A stretch of DNA of 64,000 nucleotides from Kribbella sp. VKM Ac-2568 (GTDB lineage Bacteria > Actinomycetota > Actinomycetes > Propionibacteriales > Kribbellaceae), in assembly GCF_004345365.1 (NCBI RefSeq), contig NZ_SLVF01000011.1, positions 186,001 to 250,000 of the forward strand, read 5' to 3'. Positions 25,401 through 33,717 of this stretch are shown here, piece after piece. The position numbers and the translations under genes were made by a program. The notes under the pieces are model-generated. The model did not search any database. It saw nothing but the letters and a program-made list of their open reading frames with translations, and was not told the DNA's origin. The number at the start of each line of letters is the position of its first letter. Positions within the stretch are counted from its first letter, which is position 1.

Positions 25401-26702
25401 ATGGATGCTACGGCCGGCCTCGCCTTTCTTGATCAGACTGACCTTGATCATCTTGTGGCACGGCTTCGCAGGAACGGCCCTCAGTTCGATGCTGACCTCG
25501 CACTTCTCGAGCAGCCCCTCCAAGCCATTCGTGGCCGGATCGCATTCTTGATCAGTGATGATGCAATAGTCTTCATCTCTGGCATAGCACGCGGCTCGGT
25601 GGCCGGCGAGACCCGCCGGAATTTCAACCTTCACGCAATCACTCCGGTCGACCCACCTCTTCCCCTCGAACAGATCCGAGCTGGGTTGCTGACGACTCAA
25701 AGAGAAGCGACACATGCCCCAGGTGGCACGTTGACGATGAAGGCCACCAGACGCGCCATCGACATTCTGCTGATGGAGCGCCCTTCATTGGCTACCGTCA
25801 TCGACGAACTGGTCCCCAACGTCGAGCGGGTCAGTACCGACAGACGACTGGTCTCGCTGGCGCAACAGCGTGATGGCGTCGCCACCTTGCTCGATATCGC
25901 AGGCTTCAGGCCCGATCAGGCCATTGCGACAGACACAAGCTGGCTCGACGACAATAGGCACACGTTCCTTCCGTCAACTACCACGTCGGCCGCATTGGAA
26001 GATCCAATGGTCGAACACGATCGAGGGACCTTCGCCGGCTGGGCTCCAGAAAAATCCGACAAACTGGGTGTCAGTTCATTTACGAACGGCAATGGCAAGA
26101 ACCTGCACATCATGAACGTCAACCGATGGAGCATCGAGACCGCGTTGGGCGTGGATCTCATTTATTACCACGTCCAACGCCGAAGCTTCGCGCTCCTACA
26201 GTACAAGCGAATGACCGCGGAGGGCGGCGAATGGATTTACCGCCCGGACGAGCATTTCGCAAGGCAGCAGAAGCGCATGAGATCAGTTGACCAGGCATGC
26301 GCCGCCGGAGATCATGACGAGTTTAGACTGAACTATGCTCCGAGTTTCTTTAAGCTCTGCAAGCTTGAATCCCTCGACGTCGACAGCCTCTCGATGATTC
26401 CTGGTATGTATCTGACACGGGAGCAGGCCGACAACCATCTTGCTGGCCCCAATGCCCGCGGCCCGCGCAACGGCCTCTACTTCTCGTACGAGAACGTGAA
26501 GTCCTACCTCACTGGTTCCTTGTTCACCGACCTAGTGGCACATGGGCTCATCGGAACGAGTGGCGGATCGAGCAGACTACTCCGGGAAGCAATTGCTGCA
26601 AGTTTGAACCAGCGAGGTACGGCTGTGGTTGGAATACTGGACGACGAGCGTGGCCGTCGGCCGGGCTGGAAGGAAGATGCCGTCGCCATCCATCGCTCCT
26701 GA
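25401..26702 (+). CDS. Orphan protein with candidate PD-(D/E)xK nuclease motif
   Basis: 433 residues, no family recognised. Base composition is visibly lower in GC than the neighbours, with third positions often A or T, suggesting recent transfer. Around residues 247-269 the text reads E247...GVD252LIYY...LLQYK269, an E...D...QxK arrangement like Mrr-type PD-(D/E)xK nucleases, where Gln replaces the usual acid. Earlier it has ISDDAIVFISGIARG and NFNLHAITPVDPP. No signal peptide or membrane segment. It sits alone between folA and the TelA-PknG operon, as a single-gene cargo would. A defence or restriction role is conceivable but unproven. Confidence 0.7.
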   Translation: MDATAGLAFLDQTDLDHLVARLRRNGPQFDADLALLEQPLQAIRGRIAFLISDDAIVFISGIARGSVAGETRRNFNLHAITPVDPPLPLEQIRAGLLTTQREATHAPGGTLTMKATRRAIDILLMERPSLATVIDELVPNVERVSTDRRLVSLAQQRDGVATLLDIAGFRPDQAIATDTSWLDDNRHTFLPSTTTSAALEDPMVEHDRGTFAGWAPEKSDKLGVSSFTNGNGKNLHIMNVNRWSIETALGVDLIYYHVQRRSFALLQYKRMTAEGGEWIYRPDEHFARQQKRMRSVDQACAAGDHDEFRLNYAPSFFKLCKLESLDVDSLSMIPGMYLTREQADNHLAGPNARGPRNGLYFSYENVKSYLTGSLFTDLVAHGLIGTSGGSSRLLREAIAASLNQRGTAVVGILDDERGRRPGWKEDAVAIHRS

Positions 26703-26830
26703 CCTTCTGCGCTGTCCGGGTGGTTGACGATGCAGCCCGGAGTCTCTGCTCCCAGTGAGCACACGGCTGTTCCCAGTGGCGGGTGACAACGAGTGCGCAA
26801 CGGCTCGGTCATGGTGGGCCGGGAACCGCG

Positions 26831-26861
26831 TAGATTGTGTGCGCGTCACGGACTGTGTGAC
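26831..26861 (+). promoter_or_regulatory. Candidate promoter/operator of the TelA-PknG operon
   Basis: TAGATT (26831-26836) fits an actinobacterial -10, without a good -35. Just downstream GTCAC-N7-GTGAC (26845-26861) is an inverted repeat at the expected start of transcription. The telA ATG follows 50 bases later with GGAGGGG as ribosome site. Nothing else is visible in the 26703-26910 gap. Confidence 0.4.
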
Positions 26862-26910
26862 TGGGGACGTGTGCCGCGGGCTCGCGGCAGGCCACCGGAG
26901 GGGAACGACG

Positions 26911-28170
26911 ATGACCGAAGCTGACAACACGCAAGGCGCGGCGGCAGCACCGGCGGCGGCAGCCGCGCAGTCGCCGCTGCAGCCGCCGACGGCGACCGCA
27001 CCCGGCCTGATACTGACCGCGCCCGCACCGACACAGCCCGTCGCCGCGACAGCCGCCCCGAGCCTGGCGCCCGCCGTGGACCCCGCCGCGCTGCCCGGGC
27101 TGGACGCGAAGGTCGACACCTTCCTCACCTCGCTGATGACGGTCGAGCCGCGCTCGCCGGAGTTCGCGGCCAAGGCCACTGACGTCCGGAGCATGGGTGA
27201 CGTCGACATCCGGCATGCAGCGGAGAGCTCGAACCGGCTCCTCCAGCAGCCGGTCAAGGCGCTGCAGAGCGGCGGGCTCTCCGAGGGCTCGACGGTCGGC
27301 AAGACCCTGCTCGAGCTGCGCCGCACGGTCGAGAGCCTGGACCCGAAGGAAGCCACCGGGGCCAAGAAGCTGTTCGGGATGATCCCGTTCGGGGACAAGA
27401 TCGAGGACTACTTCCGCAAGTACCAGAGCGCCCAGACGCACCTCGAGGGCATCCTGCACGCGCTCCGCGACGGCCAGGACCAACTCGGCAAGGACAACGC
27501 CTCGCTGAACCTGGAGAAGCAGCAGCTCTGGGACGCGATGGGCCGGCTGAACCAGTACGTGTACGTCGCCGAGCGGCTGGACGCCCGGCTGGCGGCGACC
27601 ATCGCCGACCTCGAGGTGACCGATCCCGAGAAGGCCCGGGCGCTGCGCGACGACGTCATGTTCTACGTCCGGCAGAAGCACCAGGACCTGCTCACCCAGC
27701 TCGCCGTGTCGATCCAGAACTACCTGGCCATCGACATTGTGATCAAGAACAACATCGAGCTGATCAAGGGCGTCGACCGCGCCTCCACCACGACCGTCTC
27801 CGCCCTCCGTACGGCGGTCATCGTGGCGCAGGCACTCGGCAACCAGAAGCTGGTGCTCGACCAGATCACCGCGCTCAACACCACCACCAGCGGCATGATC
27901 GAGCGCACCTCGCAGATGCTGCGGGACAACTCGGTGGCGATCCAGCAGCAGGCGGCGTCGGCCTCGATCGGGCTGCCCCAGCTGCAGGCGGCGTTCGCGA
28001 ACATCTACGCCACCATGGACGCGATCGACACCTTCAAGGTGGAGGCGCTGGACAACATGGCCGCCACCATCGGCACCCTCGAGTCCGAGGTGACCAAGTC
28101 GCGGAGCTACCTGGACCGGGTCGCCCAGCAGGACCAGCGGGTGGTCCAGGGCACCCTGGACCTCGGCTGA
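26911..28170 (+). CDS. TelA-family toxic-anion resistance protein
   Basis: 419 residues from ATG 26911, with GGAGG upstream. An Ala/Pro-rich disordered tail of about 60 residues precedes the all-helical TelA domain (FLTSLMTVEPRSPEFAAKATDVRSMGD; ATGAKKLFGMIPFGDKIEDYFRKY; YVYVAERLDARLAATIADLEVTDPEKARALRDDV; IDIVIKNNIELIKGVDRAST). TelA proteins accompany tellurite resistance and Ter stress systems; their molecular action is not settled. First gene of the ten-gene signalling operon. Confidence 0.9.
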   Translation: MTEADNTQGAAAAPAAAAAQSPLQPPTATAPGLILTAPAPTQPVAATAAPSLAPAVDPAALPGLDAKVDTFLTSLMTVEPRSPEFAAKATDVRSMGDVDIRHAAESSNRLLQQPVKALQSGGLSEGSTVGKTLLELRRTVESLDPKEATGAKKLFGMIPFGDKIEDYFRKYQSAQTHLEGILHALRDGQDQLGKDNASLNLEKQQLWDAMGRLNQYVYVAERLDARLAATIADLEVTDPEKARALRDDVMFYVRQKHQDLLTQLAVSIQNYLAIDIVIKNNIELIKGVDRASTTTVSALRTAVIVAQALGNQKLVLDQITALNTTTSGMIERTSQMLRDNSVAIQQQAASASIGLPQLQAAFANIYATMDAIDTFKVEALDNMAATIGTLESEVTKSRSYLDRVAQQDQRVVQGTLDLG

Positions 28171-28222
28171 GCGCGGACCTCGGGACGGAACCGGCAGACG
28201 AGCGGGGGGACGGGAAAACTGG

Positions 28223-28828
28223 ATGGCGTTGGGTGATTTCTTCGCGCGGCTGACCGGCCGCAAGACGGAGCCCGAGCCTGCCCCGATCCCCCGCGCGCCG
28301 ACCAACGAGGACCTGCTGCAGGCGCTGGTCCGGGTCGAGCAACTGGTCGCGGACGGAGCGGTGCCGGCCGTGGTCGCGTCGCGCGTCGGCCGGGTGGTCC
28401 GGACCGTCCGGGAGACCATCCCGCGGCTCGGGAACCTCGGCGGCAGCGCCCAGGCGTACTCGGTGATGGCGACGGCGACGGACTACCTGCCGGAGGCGAT
28501 CGGCGGCTACCTGCGACTGCCGAGGCAGTGGGCGGACAGCCGGCCGGTGGACCGCGGCAAGACCTCGCTGATGATCCTGATCGACCAGTTGGACCTGCTG
28601 GGCTCGACGATGGACAAGGTGTTCGACGCGGTCAACCGGGCGGACGCGGCGGCCCTGATCGCACACGGCCGCTTCCTGCAGGAGAAGTTCGGCACCGGCT
28701 CGACCGGCGGCGGCCTCGCCCTCGGTCCGACCCCGTCGACACCAGCACCATCAACGCCACCTTCGACACCACCGCCCGACAGCGGGGCGGGGCCACTGCA
28801 ACCACCACCGGGACGAGGAGGAGCATGA
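28223..28828 (+). CDS. Unknown protein of the TelA-PknG operon
   Basis: 201 residues. The N-terminal FFARLTGRKTEPEPAP linker leads to a helical core (NEDLLQALVRVEQLVADGAVPAVVASRVGRVVRTVRETIPRL; TATDYLPEAIGGYLRLP; SLMILIDQLDLLGSTMDKVFDAVNRAD) and a Pro/Ser-rich tail. The core resembles helical proteins that accompany TelA, but I cannot name a family. The stop overlaps the AAA+ gene as ATGA. Likely an adaptor for TelA or the ATPase (inference). Confidence 0.65.
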   Translation: MALGDFFARLTGRKTEPEPAPIPRAPTNEDLLQALVRVEQLVADGAVPAVVASRVGRVVRTVRETIPRLGNLGGSAQAYSVMATATDYLPEAIGGYLRLPRQWADSRPVDRGKTSLMILIDQLDLLGSTMDKVFDAVNRADAAALIAHGRFLQEKFGTGSTGGGLALGPTPSTPAPSTPPSTPPPDSGAGPLQPPPGRGGA

Positions 28829-30222
28829 GCGGCGCGGGGGGTACTTCGCTGCAGGGCGCACTGTCGGCTCTGCTGGCTGTCGCCGCACGTGCAGAGGTTC
28901 CGGAGGACGTTGCCCGGGCGGAAGCACTCTCACTCGCGGCAGCCCTGGCCGAGTCAGCTCCTGGCGCACCAGCCGACTGGGCCTCGGTGACACCCGGCGC
29001 CGGCACACAAGACTTCTTCAACGCCGCCGTGCGCGGCCGGAGATGGCGGGGCGCGCCGACCGCAGTACTGACTGATCTGGTCGCGCAGGGATCGCCGGAG
29101 AAGATCCCGTACGCCGAGGCGCTGGCTGAGGTGGCATCGGCGGCCTGCAGCCTGGGTGAACCCACCATGCGCGTCATCGGCAACGCCTCGGTCGCAGCAG
29201 CGGCCCAGCTCCAAGCAGCAGGCGCTCGGCCAGTCCAGGCGACACCTACCCCAGCTACACCGGCGCCAGCCACACAGGCCAAGTCGATAGAAGCCAAGGC
29301 AGTAGAAGAGAAGGCTGCGGAGCCCGAGCGAACGGTAGAGGAACTCCTGGCCGAGCTGGACGACCTCACCGGCCTGGAGAAGGTCAAGCGCGAGGTACAC
29401 CGACAGGTCGCAGTACTGCGGGTCGAGAAGCTCCGGACCGAGGCAGGACTCAAGAGCCCGACCATCACCCGCCACCTGGTGTTCGTGGGCAATCCGGGCA
29501 CCGGCAAGACCACAGTGGCCCGGCTCGTCAGTGGCATCTACAAGGCGCTCGGCCTGCTCTCCAAGGGCCAGCTGATCGAGGTGGACCGCTCTGAGCTGGT
29601 CGCCGGCTACCTGGGGCAGACCGCCACCAAGACAGCCGAGGTGGTCGCCTCCGCGGCCGGCGGCGTGCTCTTCATCGACGAGGCCTACAGCCTGACCGCC
29701 GGTGATACCGGCGCCGACCAGTACGGGCGAGAGGCCGTCGACACGTTGGTCAAGGAGATGGAGGACCGGCGTGACGACCTGGTCGTGATCGTCGCCGGGT
29801 ATCCCGAGCCGATGGAGACCTTCATCGCCGCGAACCCAGGACTGGCCAGCAGGTTCCGGACCACCATCGGGTTCGAGGACTACACGGACGACGAGCTGAC
29901 GGACATCCTGACCGGGCTGGCCGAGGGCGCCGACTACGAGCTGACCGAGAAGGCGCTGGACCAGTTCAAGGTGATCCTGGCCTCGACGCCGCGGGACCGC
30001 TCGTTCGGCAACGGCCGCTTCGCCCGGAACATGCTCGAGGCCGCGATCGGCCGGCACGCCTGGCGACTTCGCGACGTGACGGCACCCACCACCGAGCAAC
30101 TGCGTCAGATCGTCCCTGAGGACCTGACCGACGAAGACCTGCACCCGGAGAAACCGTCCGGCACACCTGACAGCGAGGCCGCACCGAGCGAGAGCGAGCC
30201 CGAGCAAGGAGAAACGGCGTGA
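28825..30222 (+). CDS. AAA+ ATPase of the CbbX/SpoVK type
   Basis: 465 residues. The N-terminal about 130 residues are an operon-specific domain, followed by a Pro/Ala linker, then the AAA+ module: LDDLTGLEKVKREVHRQV, Walker A GNPGTGKTT (222-230), Walker B VLFIDEAYSL (281-290), VDTLVKEMEDRRDDLVVIVAGY and an arginine finger in NPGLASRFRTTIGF. Such ATPases remodel protein assemblies. In Ter-like loci they may act on TelA or vWA partners. Overlaps both neighbours (ATGA, GTGA). The acidic C terminus (DSEAAPSESEPEQ) is probably flexible. Confidence 0.9.
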   Translation: MSGAGGTSLQGALSALLAVAARAEVPEDVARAEALSLAAALAESAPGAPADWASVTPGAGTQDFFNAAVRGRRWRGAPTAVLTDLVAQGSPEKIPYAEALAEVASAACSLGEPTMRVIGNASVAAAAQLQAAGARPVQATPTPATPAPATQAKSIEAKAVEEKAAEPERTVEELLAELDDLTGLEKVKREVHRQVAVLRVEKLRTEAGLKSPTITRHLVFVGNPGTGKTTVARLVSGIYKALGLLSKGQLIEVDRSELVAGYLGQTATKTAEVVASAAGGVLFIDEAYSLTAGDTGADQYGREAVDTLVKEMEDRRDDLVVIVAGYPEPMETFIAANPGLASRFRTTIGFEDYTDDELTDILTGLAEGADYELTEKALDQFKVILASTPRDRSFGNGRFARNMLEAAIGRHAWRLRDVTAPTTEQLRQIVPEDLTDEDLHPEKPSGTPDSEAAPSESEPEQGETA

Positions 30223-31547
30223 CCCAGACAACCAGTGCGCCCCCGGCGACCTTGTCGCCGTCGGCTCCACAGGCCGCGCCCACCGGCCCACAGTCCTCGC
30301 CAGCTCCCACCAACTCCCGGCAGGGCGCCGTCCGCGCCTGGTTCGACGGTACGCCGGGCCGCATGCGGGCTCTCCTCATCCTGGCCGCGGTGGTCGCCGT
30401 GCTCTTCGGTGCAGCGGCGGCGCAGGGCTTCCGCCAGTCCGAGGGAGCACTGCAGCGGGCCGAGGAGAACACCGCGCAACTGGTCCGGATCCAGGCGATC
30501 CACACCAACCTGGTCAGCGCCAACGCCAACGCCACCAACGCCTTCCTGGTCGGTGGCCTCGAGCCGCCCGCGCAGCGGCAGCAATTCGTCGACTCGATGT
30601 CGACAGCCGCCAAGCTGATCTCCGAGGCAGCCACCGCGCAGCCCGCGGACCAGGAGGCCCTCGGCGCCCTCAACGCCACTTTGCTCACCTACCAGGGGTT
30701 GATCGAGCAGGCGCGGGCCAACAACCGACAGGGCCTGCCCATCGGTTCGCAGTACCTGAAGGATGCGAGCGCCAGCCTGCAGACCGACTCGCTGCCGCTG
30801 GTGAACGCACTGGTCGAGGCCAACGAGGAGCGCGTCGCCACCGAGTTCAACAACGTCGGCAACGGCAACGTGTGGCTGTACCTGGCCGGGCTGGCCACAC
30901 TGATCGTGCTCGGGCTGACGCTGTACTGGCTGGCCCGCAAGACCCACCGCTATCTGAACGTGCCGATCGCCGCAGCCGCTGTGCTGGTGCTGCTGACCAT
31001 GCTGGTCGGCGGTACGTCGCTGGCGAACGCCTCGGGCGCAGCCAAGGACACCCGGGGCGACGCGTACGCCGACACGCTGGCGCTCTCCCGCGCCCGCATC
31101 GCGGCGTACGACGCGAAGTCGAACGAGAGCCTGACCCTGATCGCCCGCGGCTCCGGCGCCGCCTTCGAGGAAGCCTGGAAGAAGTCCTCCGGCACGGTCG
31201 ACGACCAACTCGCCGTAGCCGCAGGCAGCGCCCCGGACCTGCAGAGCAAGTGGAGCGTCTATAAGAAGGTGCACACCGATATCCGGGAGAGCGATGACGA
31301 CGGTAACTGGGACAAGGCAGTGGGACAGGCCATCGGCACCAGCGACCAGACGTCCAACGTCGCGTTCAACGAATTCGACAAGCAGTCCAGCCAGAACTTG
31401 AGCGGCGCCAGCGACACGACCCGGGCCGAACTGAAGGACGCCCGCGACGGCCTCCCGCCGATCGCCTGGCTCGGCCTGCCGATCGGCATCGCCGCCGCCC
31501 TGCTCATCACCTGGGGCATGTCGCAGCGACTGGAGGAGTACCGATGA
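30219..31547 (+). CDS. glnX: GlnX-like four-helix membrane sensor
   Basis: 442 residues, GTG start overlapping the AAA+ stop. A disordered Pro-rich N-terminal tail precedes four hydrophobic helices near 48-70, 226-246, 256-276 and 417-436. This gives cytoplasmic ends and two large external helical loops of about 150 residues each. Length, topology and the position directly before glnH and near pknG match mycobacterial GlnX (439 residues), which passes the amino-acid signal from GlnH to PknG. The assignment rests on synteny, size and topology more than on sequence motifs. Confidence 0.8.
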   Translation: MTQTTSAPPATLSPSAPQAAPTGPQSSPAPTNSRQGAVRAWFDGTPGRMRALLILAAVVAVLFGAAAAQGFRQSEGALQRAEENTAQLVRIQAIHTNLVSANANATNAFLVGGLEPPAQRQQFVDSMSTAAKLISEAATAQPADQEALGALNATLLTYQGLIEQARANNRQGLPIGSQYLKDASASLQTDSLPLVNALVEANEERVATEFNNVGNGNVWLYLAGLATLIVLGLTLYWLARKTHRYLNVPIAAAAVLVLLTMLVGGTSLANASGAAKDTRGDAYADTLALSRARIAAYDAKSNESLTLIARGSGAAFEEAWKKSSGTVDDQLAVAAGSAPDLQSKWSVYKKVHTDIRESDDDGNWDKAVGQAIGTSDQTSNVAFNEFDKQSSQNLSGASDTTRAELKDARDGLPPIAWLGLPIGIAAALLITWGMSQRLEEYR

Positions 31548-32533
31548 ACAAGAAATCCCTGATCGCCGGCACCCTGGCCCTCCTCTTCGCCGCAACGGCC
31601 TGCGGCTCCAGCGCCTACGACGCGACGCCGCTGCCGGTGAAGGAGACTCCCCCGGCGGCCAAGCCGGCCGCTCCTGCCGTGCAGGACTGCACCAATGCCC
31701 TGCAGTCCTATCTCCCCGACGGTCCGCTGCCGGCACCGAACGCGATGCCCGCCGGCAGCACGATGGCGAAGATCGCGGCGCACGGCCGGCTCGTCGCCGG
31801 GGTATCGGCGGACAGCCTCAACCTCGGCTCGCGCAACCCGCTCACCGGCAAGATCGAGGGCTTCGACATCGACATGATCAACGCCGTCGCGGATGCCATC
31901 TTCGGCACGCCGGCGCCGGGTCAGCCGAGCAAGGTCGAGCTCCGGGTCATCTCCAGCCCGCAACGGCTGCCGGTGCTGAAGGCCGAGCGCAAGCCCGGAG
32001 CGATCGACATCGTTGCGCGGAACATTACGATCAACTGCGCCCGGTGGAAGGAGATCGCGTTCTCCGCCGAGTACTACCGGTCCGGCCAGAAGCTGCTGGT
32101 CCAGAGCGACATGACGACGGTCAAGAGCCTCGACGATCTGAGCGGCCAGAAGGTCTGCGCACCTGCCGGTTCGACCAGCCTGGACAACATGATCAAGGCG
32201 AATCCGAAGGTCGTGCCAGTCACCGCGGACACCGACGGCGGCTGCCTGGTGCTCTTCCAGCAGGGCAAGGTGGTCGGCATCACCGGTGACGACACCGTGC
32301 TCGCCGGCGAAGCCGCACAGGATCCGTACGCGAAGGTGATCCAGGCGCCGCCGTTCAGCCAGGAGCCGTACGGCCTGGGCATGAACAAGGACCAGGTCGA
32401 CTTCGTGAAGTTCGTGAACGGCGTGCTGGCGGAGATGAAGGCGGATGGTCGCTGGCAGATCTCATACAACAAATGGCTCCTTCCCGCACTCGGTAAGGCC
32501 AAGCCCCCTGCGCCTGTTTACGGCAGGAGCTGA
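31544..32533 (+). CDS. glnH: GlnH-like amino-acid binding lipoprotein
   Basis: 329 residues; lipoprotein signal with lipobox ATAC20. Solute-binding family 3 fold: RLVAGVSADSLNLGSRNPLTGKIEGFDIDMINAVADAIFG, the ligand-contacting DIVARNITINCARWKEIAFSAEYY, VKSLDDLSGQKVCAPAGSTS and the second-lobe SQEPYGLGMNKD. No ABC permease or ATPase is adjacent, so it serves as a sensor subunit rather than a transporter component, as GlnH does with GlnX and PknG in mycobacteria, where it senses Asp/Glu. Overlaps glnX (ATGA) and the next gene (TGATG). Confidence 0.9.
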   Translation: MNKKSLIAGTLALLFAATACGSSAYDATPLPVKETPPAAKPAAPAVQDCTNALQSYLPDGPLPAPNAMPAGSTMAKIAAHGRLVAGVSADSLNLGSRNPLTGKIEGFDIDMINAVADAIFGTPAPGQPSKVELRVISSPQRLPVLKAERKPGAIDIVARNITINCARWKEIAFSAEYYRSGQKLLVQSDMTTVKSLDDLSGQKVCAPAGSTSLDNMIKANPKVVPVTADTDGGCLVLFQQGKVVGITGDDTVLAGEAAQDPYAKVIQAPPFSQEPYGLGMNKDQVDFVKFVNGVLAEMKADGRWQISYNKWLLPALGKAKPPAPVYGRS

Positions 32534-33717
32534 TGACAGTAGGTACGCCGACGGCTTCTGCGCCGGCTCCACCGGGGAGGATCGGCAGCAGCATTCCTGC
32601 GAAGGATCTGCTGTCGTTCCTCGATGCGCTGGGGACGTGGCGGGATCGGCGGCGGGCGGAGCTGGACGAGCTCGACCAGGCTGCGCTGCAGTCCGAGGAC
32701 GCCGATGCGCTCAGTGCTGACGTGGTGCTCTCAATGGCGGTGTGGAAGGCGGTTTCGGACCGGTACGAGCTGATCCTGGTGACCTGGGACTCCGGCCGGG
32801 TCGGGCCGACCGAGACCGAGCGGATCTCCACCTTGATCTGGGGCGGTTTGGACACCGGCGGCGCCAGCGGGTCGCTCGCGGTTTCGTTGCCTGAGGCATG
32901 CACCTTGTCGGACGCGCTGGCCTCCACCCTGCGGGCAAAGCTCGCGCTGGAGCCCGGCGACGCCGATCTCGCCGCCCGGCTGCGCCAGCTGCGCGCCCAG
33001 GTGGAGCGGATCAACGACCTGGTCGCCCGCGAGCCGGCCGCGAGCCGCAACGAGGCGATCGCGGCGCATCACGACCTGGACCGCCGGGTCACAGACCTGA
33101 CCGAGCGGGCCAAGCGCGGTGCCGACGTGGGAGGCTTGATCGGTCCCCTGGAGATCGATGCCGCCCGCAACGAACGGGACCTGATCGTCGGCGGTGCCAC
33201 CCGGCGGGAGCGGGCTGCCGACGTCGCCCGGGCGCGCGCGGTCCGGACGGAGCTTGAGGCGCAAGGCCAGGCGGTTCGTGCCCTGGCCGACCGATGCGTC
33301 GCGGAAGTCACCCCGGCGCCACGGCTCGGCGTACCGGATGTCACCGCGCTCGGGCCGGTGCCGAACACGCCTGCCGAGCTGGAGAAGTACCTGACCCGCC
33401 TGGACGCCGTACGGCGTGCGCTGGGGCAGGCCCAGTCGGCGTACCGGGCGGCGCTGGAGCGGCGTGACGAGCTGGCCGGACGGCTGGACGCGTACCAGGT
33501 GAAGGCCGGCAGCGTCGCACGGACCAGTGGAACCACCGAAGACCTGGCAGAGCTCTACCGGCGCGGCCGCGAGGTGCTCGACTCCGAGCCAGTGAACCTG
33601 GTCCGGCTCGGCGCACTCGTGGCGGCGTACCAGACCTATCTGGACACCAGTCTGGCCACCGGGCCGAAGCCCCAGCAGGGGCACGAGTCCGGTCGCGCCA
33701 CAGGAGGGACGACATGA
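32533..33717 (+). CDS. Coiled-coil protein of unknown function in the PknG operon
   Basis: 394 residues, cytoplasmic, rich in Ala, Arg, Glu and Leu heptads: WRDRRRAELDELDQAALQSED, LRQLRAQVERINDLVARE, YLTRLDAVRRALGQAQSAYRAALERRDELAGRLDAYQ. The middle contains GPTETERISTLIWGGLDTGG. No known domain recognised. It is inserted between glnH and pknG, which are adjacent in mycobacteria, and overlaps both, so its product is probably stoichiometric with the kinase. Scaffold or substrate of PknG are reasonable guesses. Confidence 0.7.
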   Translation: MTVGTPTASAPAPPGRIGSSIPAKDLLSFLDALGTWRDRRRAELDELDQAALQSEDADALSADVVLSMAVWKAVSDRYELILVTWDSGRVGPTETERISTLIWGGLDTGGASGSLAVSLPEACTLSDALASTLRAKLALEPGDADLAARLRQLRAQVERINDLVAREPAASRNEAIAAHHDLDRRVTDLTERAKRGADVGGLIGPLEIDAARNERDLIVGGATRRERAADVARARAVRTELEAQGQAVRALADRCVAEVTPAPRLGVPDVTALGPVPNTPAELEKYLTRLDAVRRALGQAQSAYRAALERRDELAGRLDAYQVKAGSVARTSGTTEDLAELYRRGREVLDSEPVNLVRLGALVAAYQTYLDTSLATGPKPQQGHESGRATGGTT

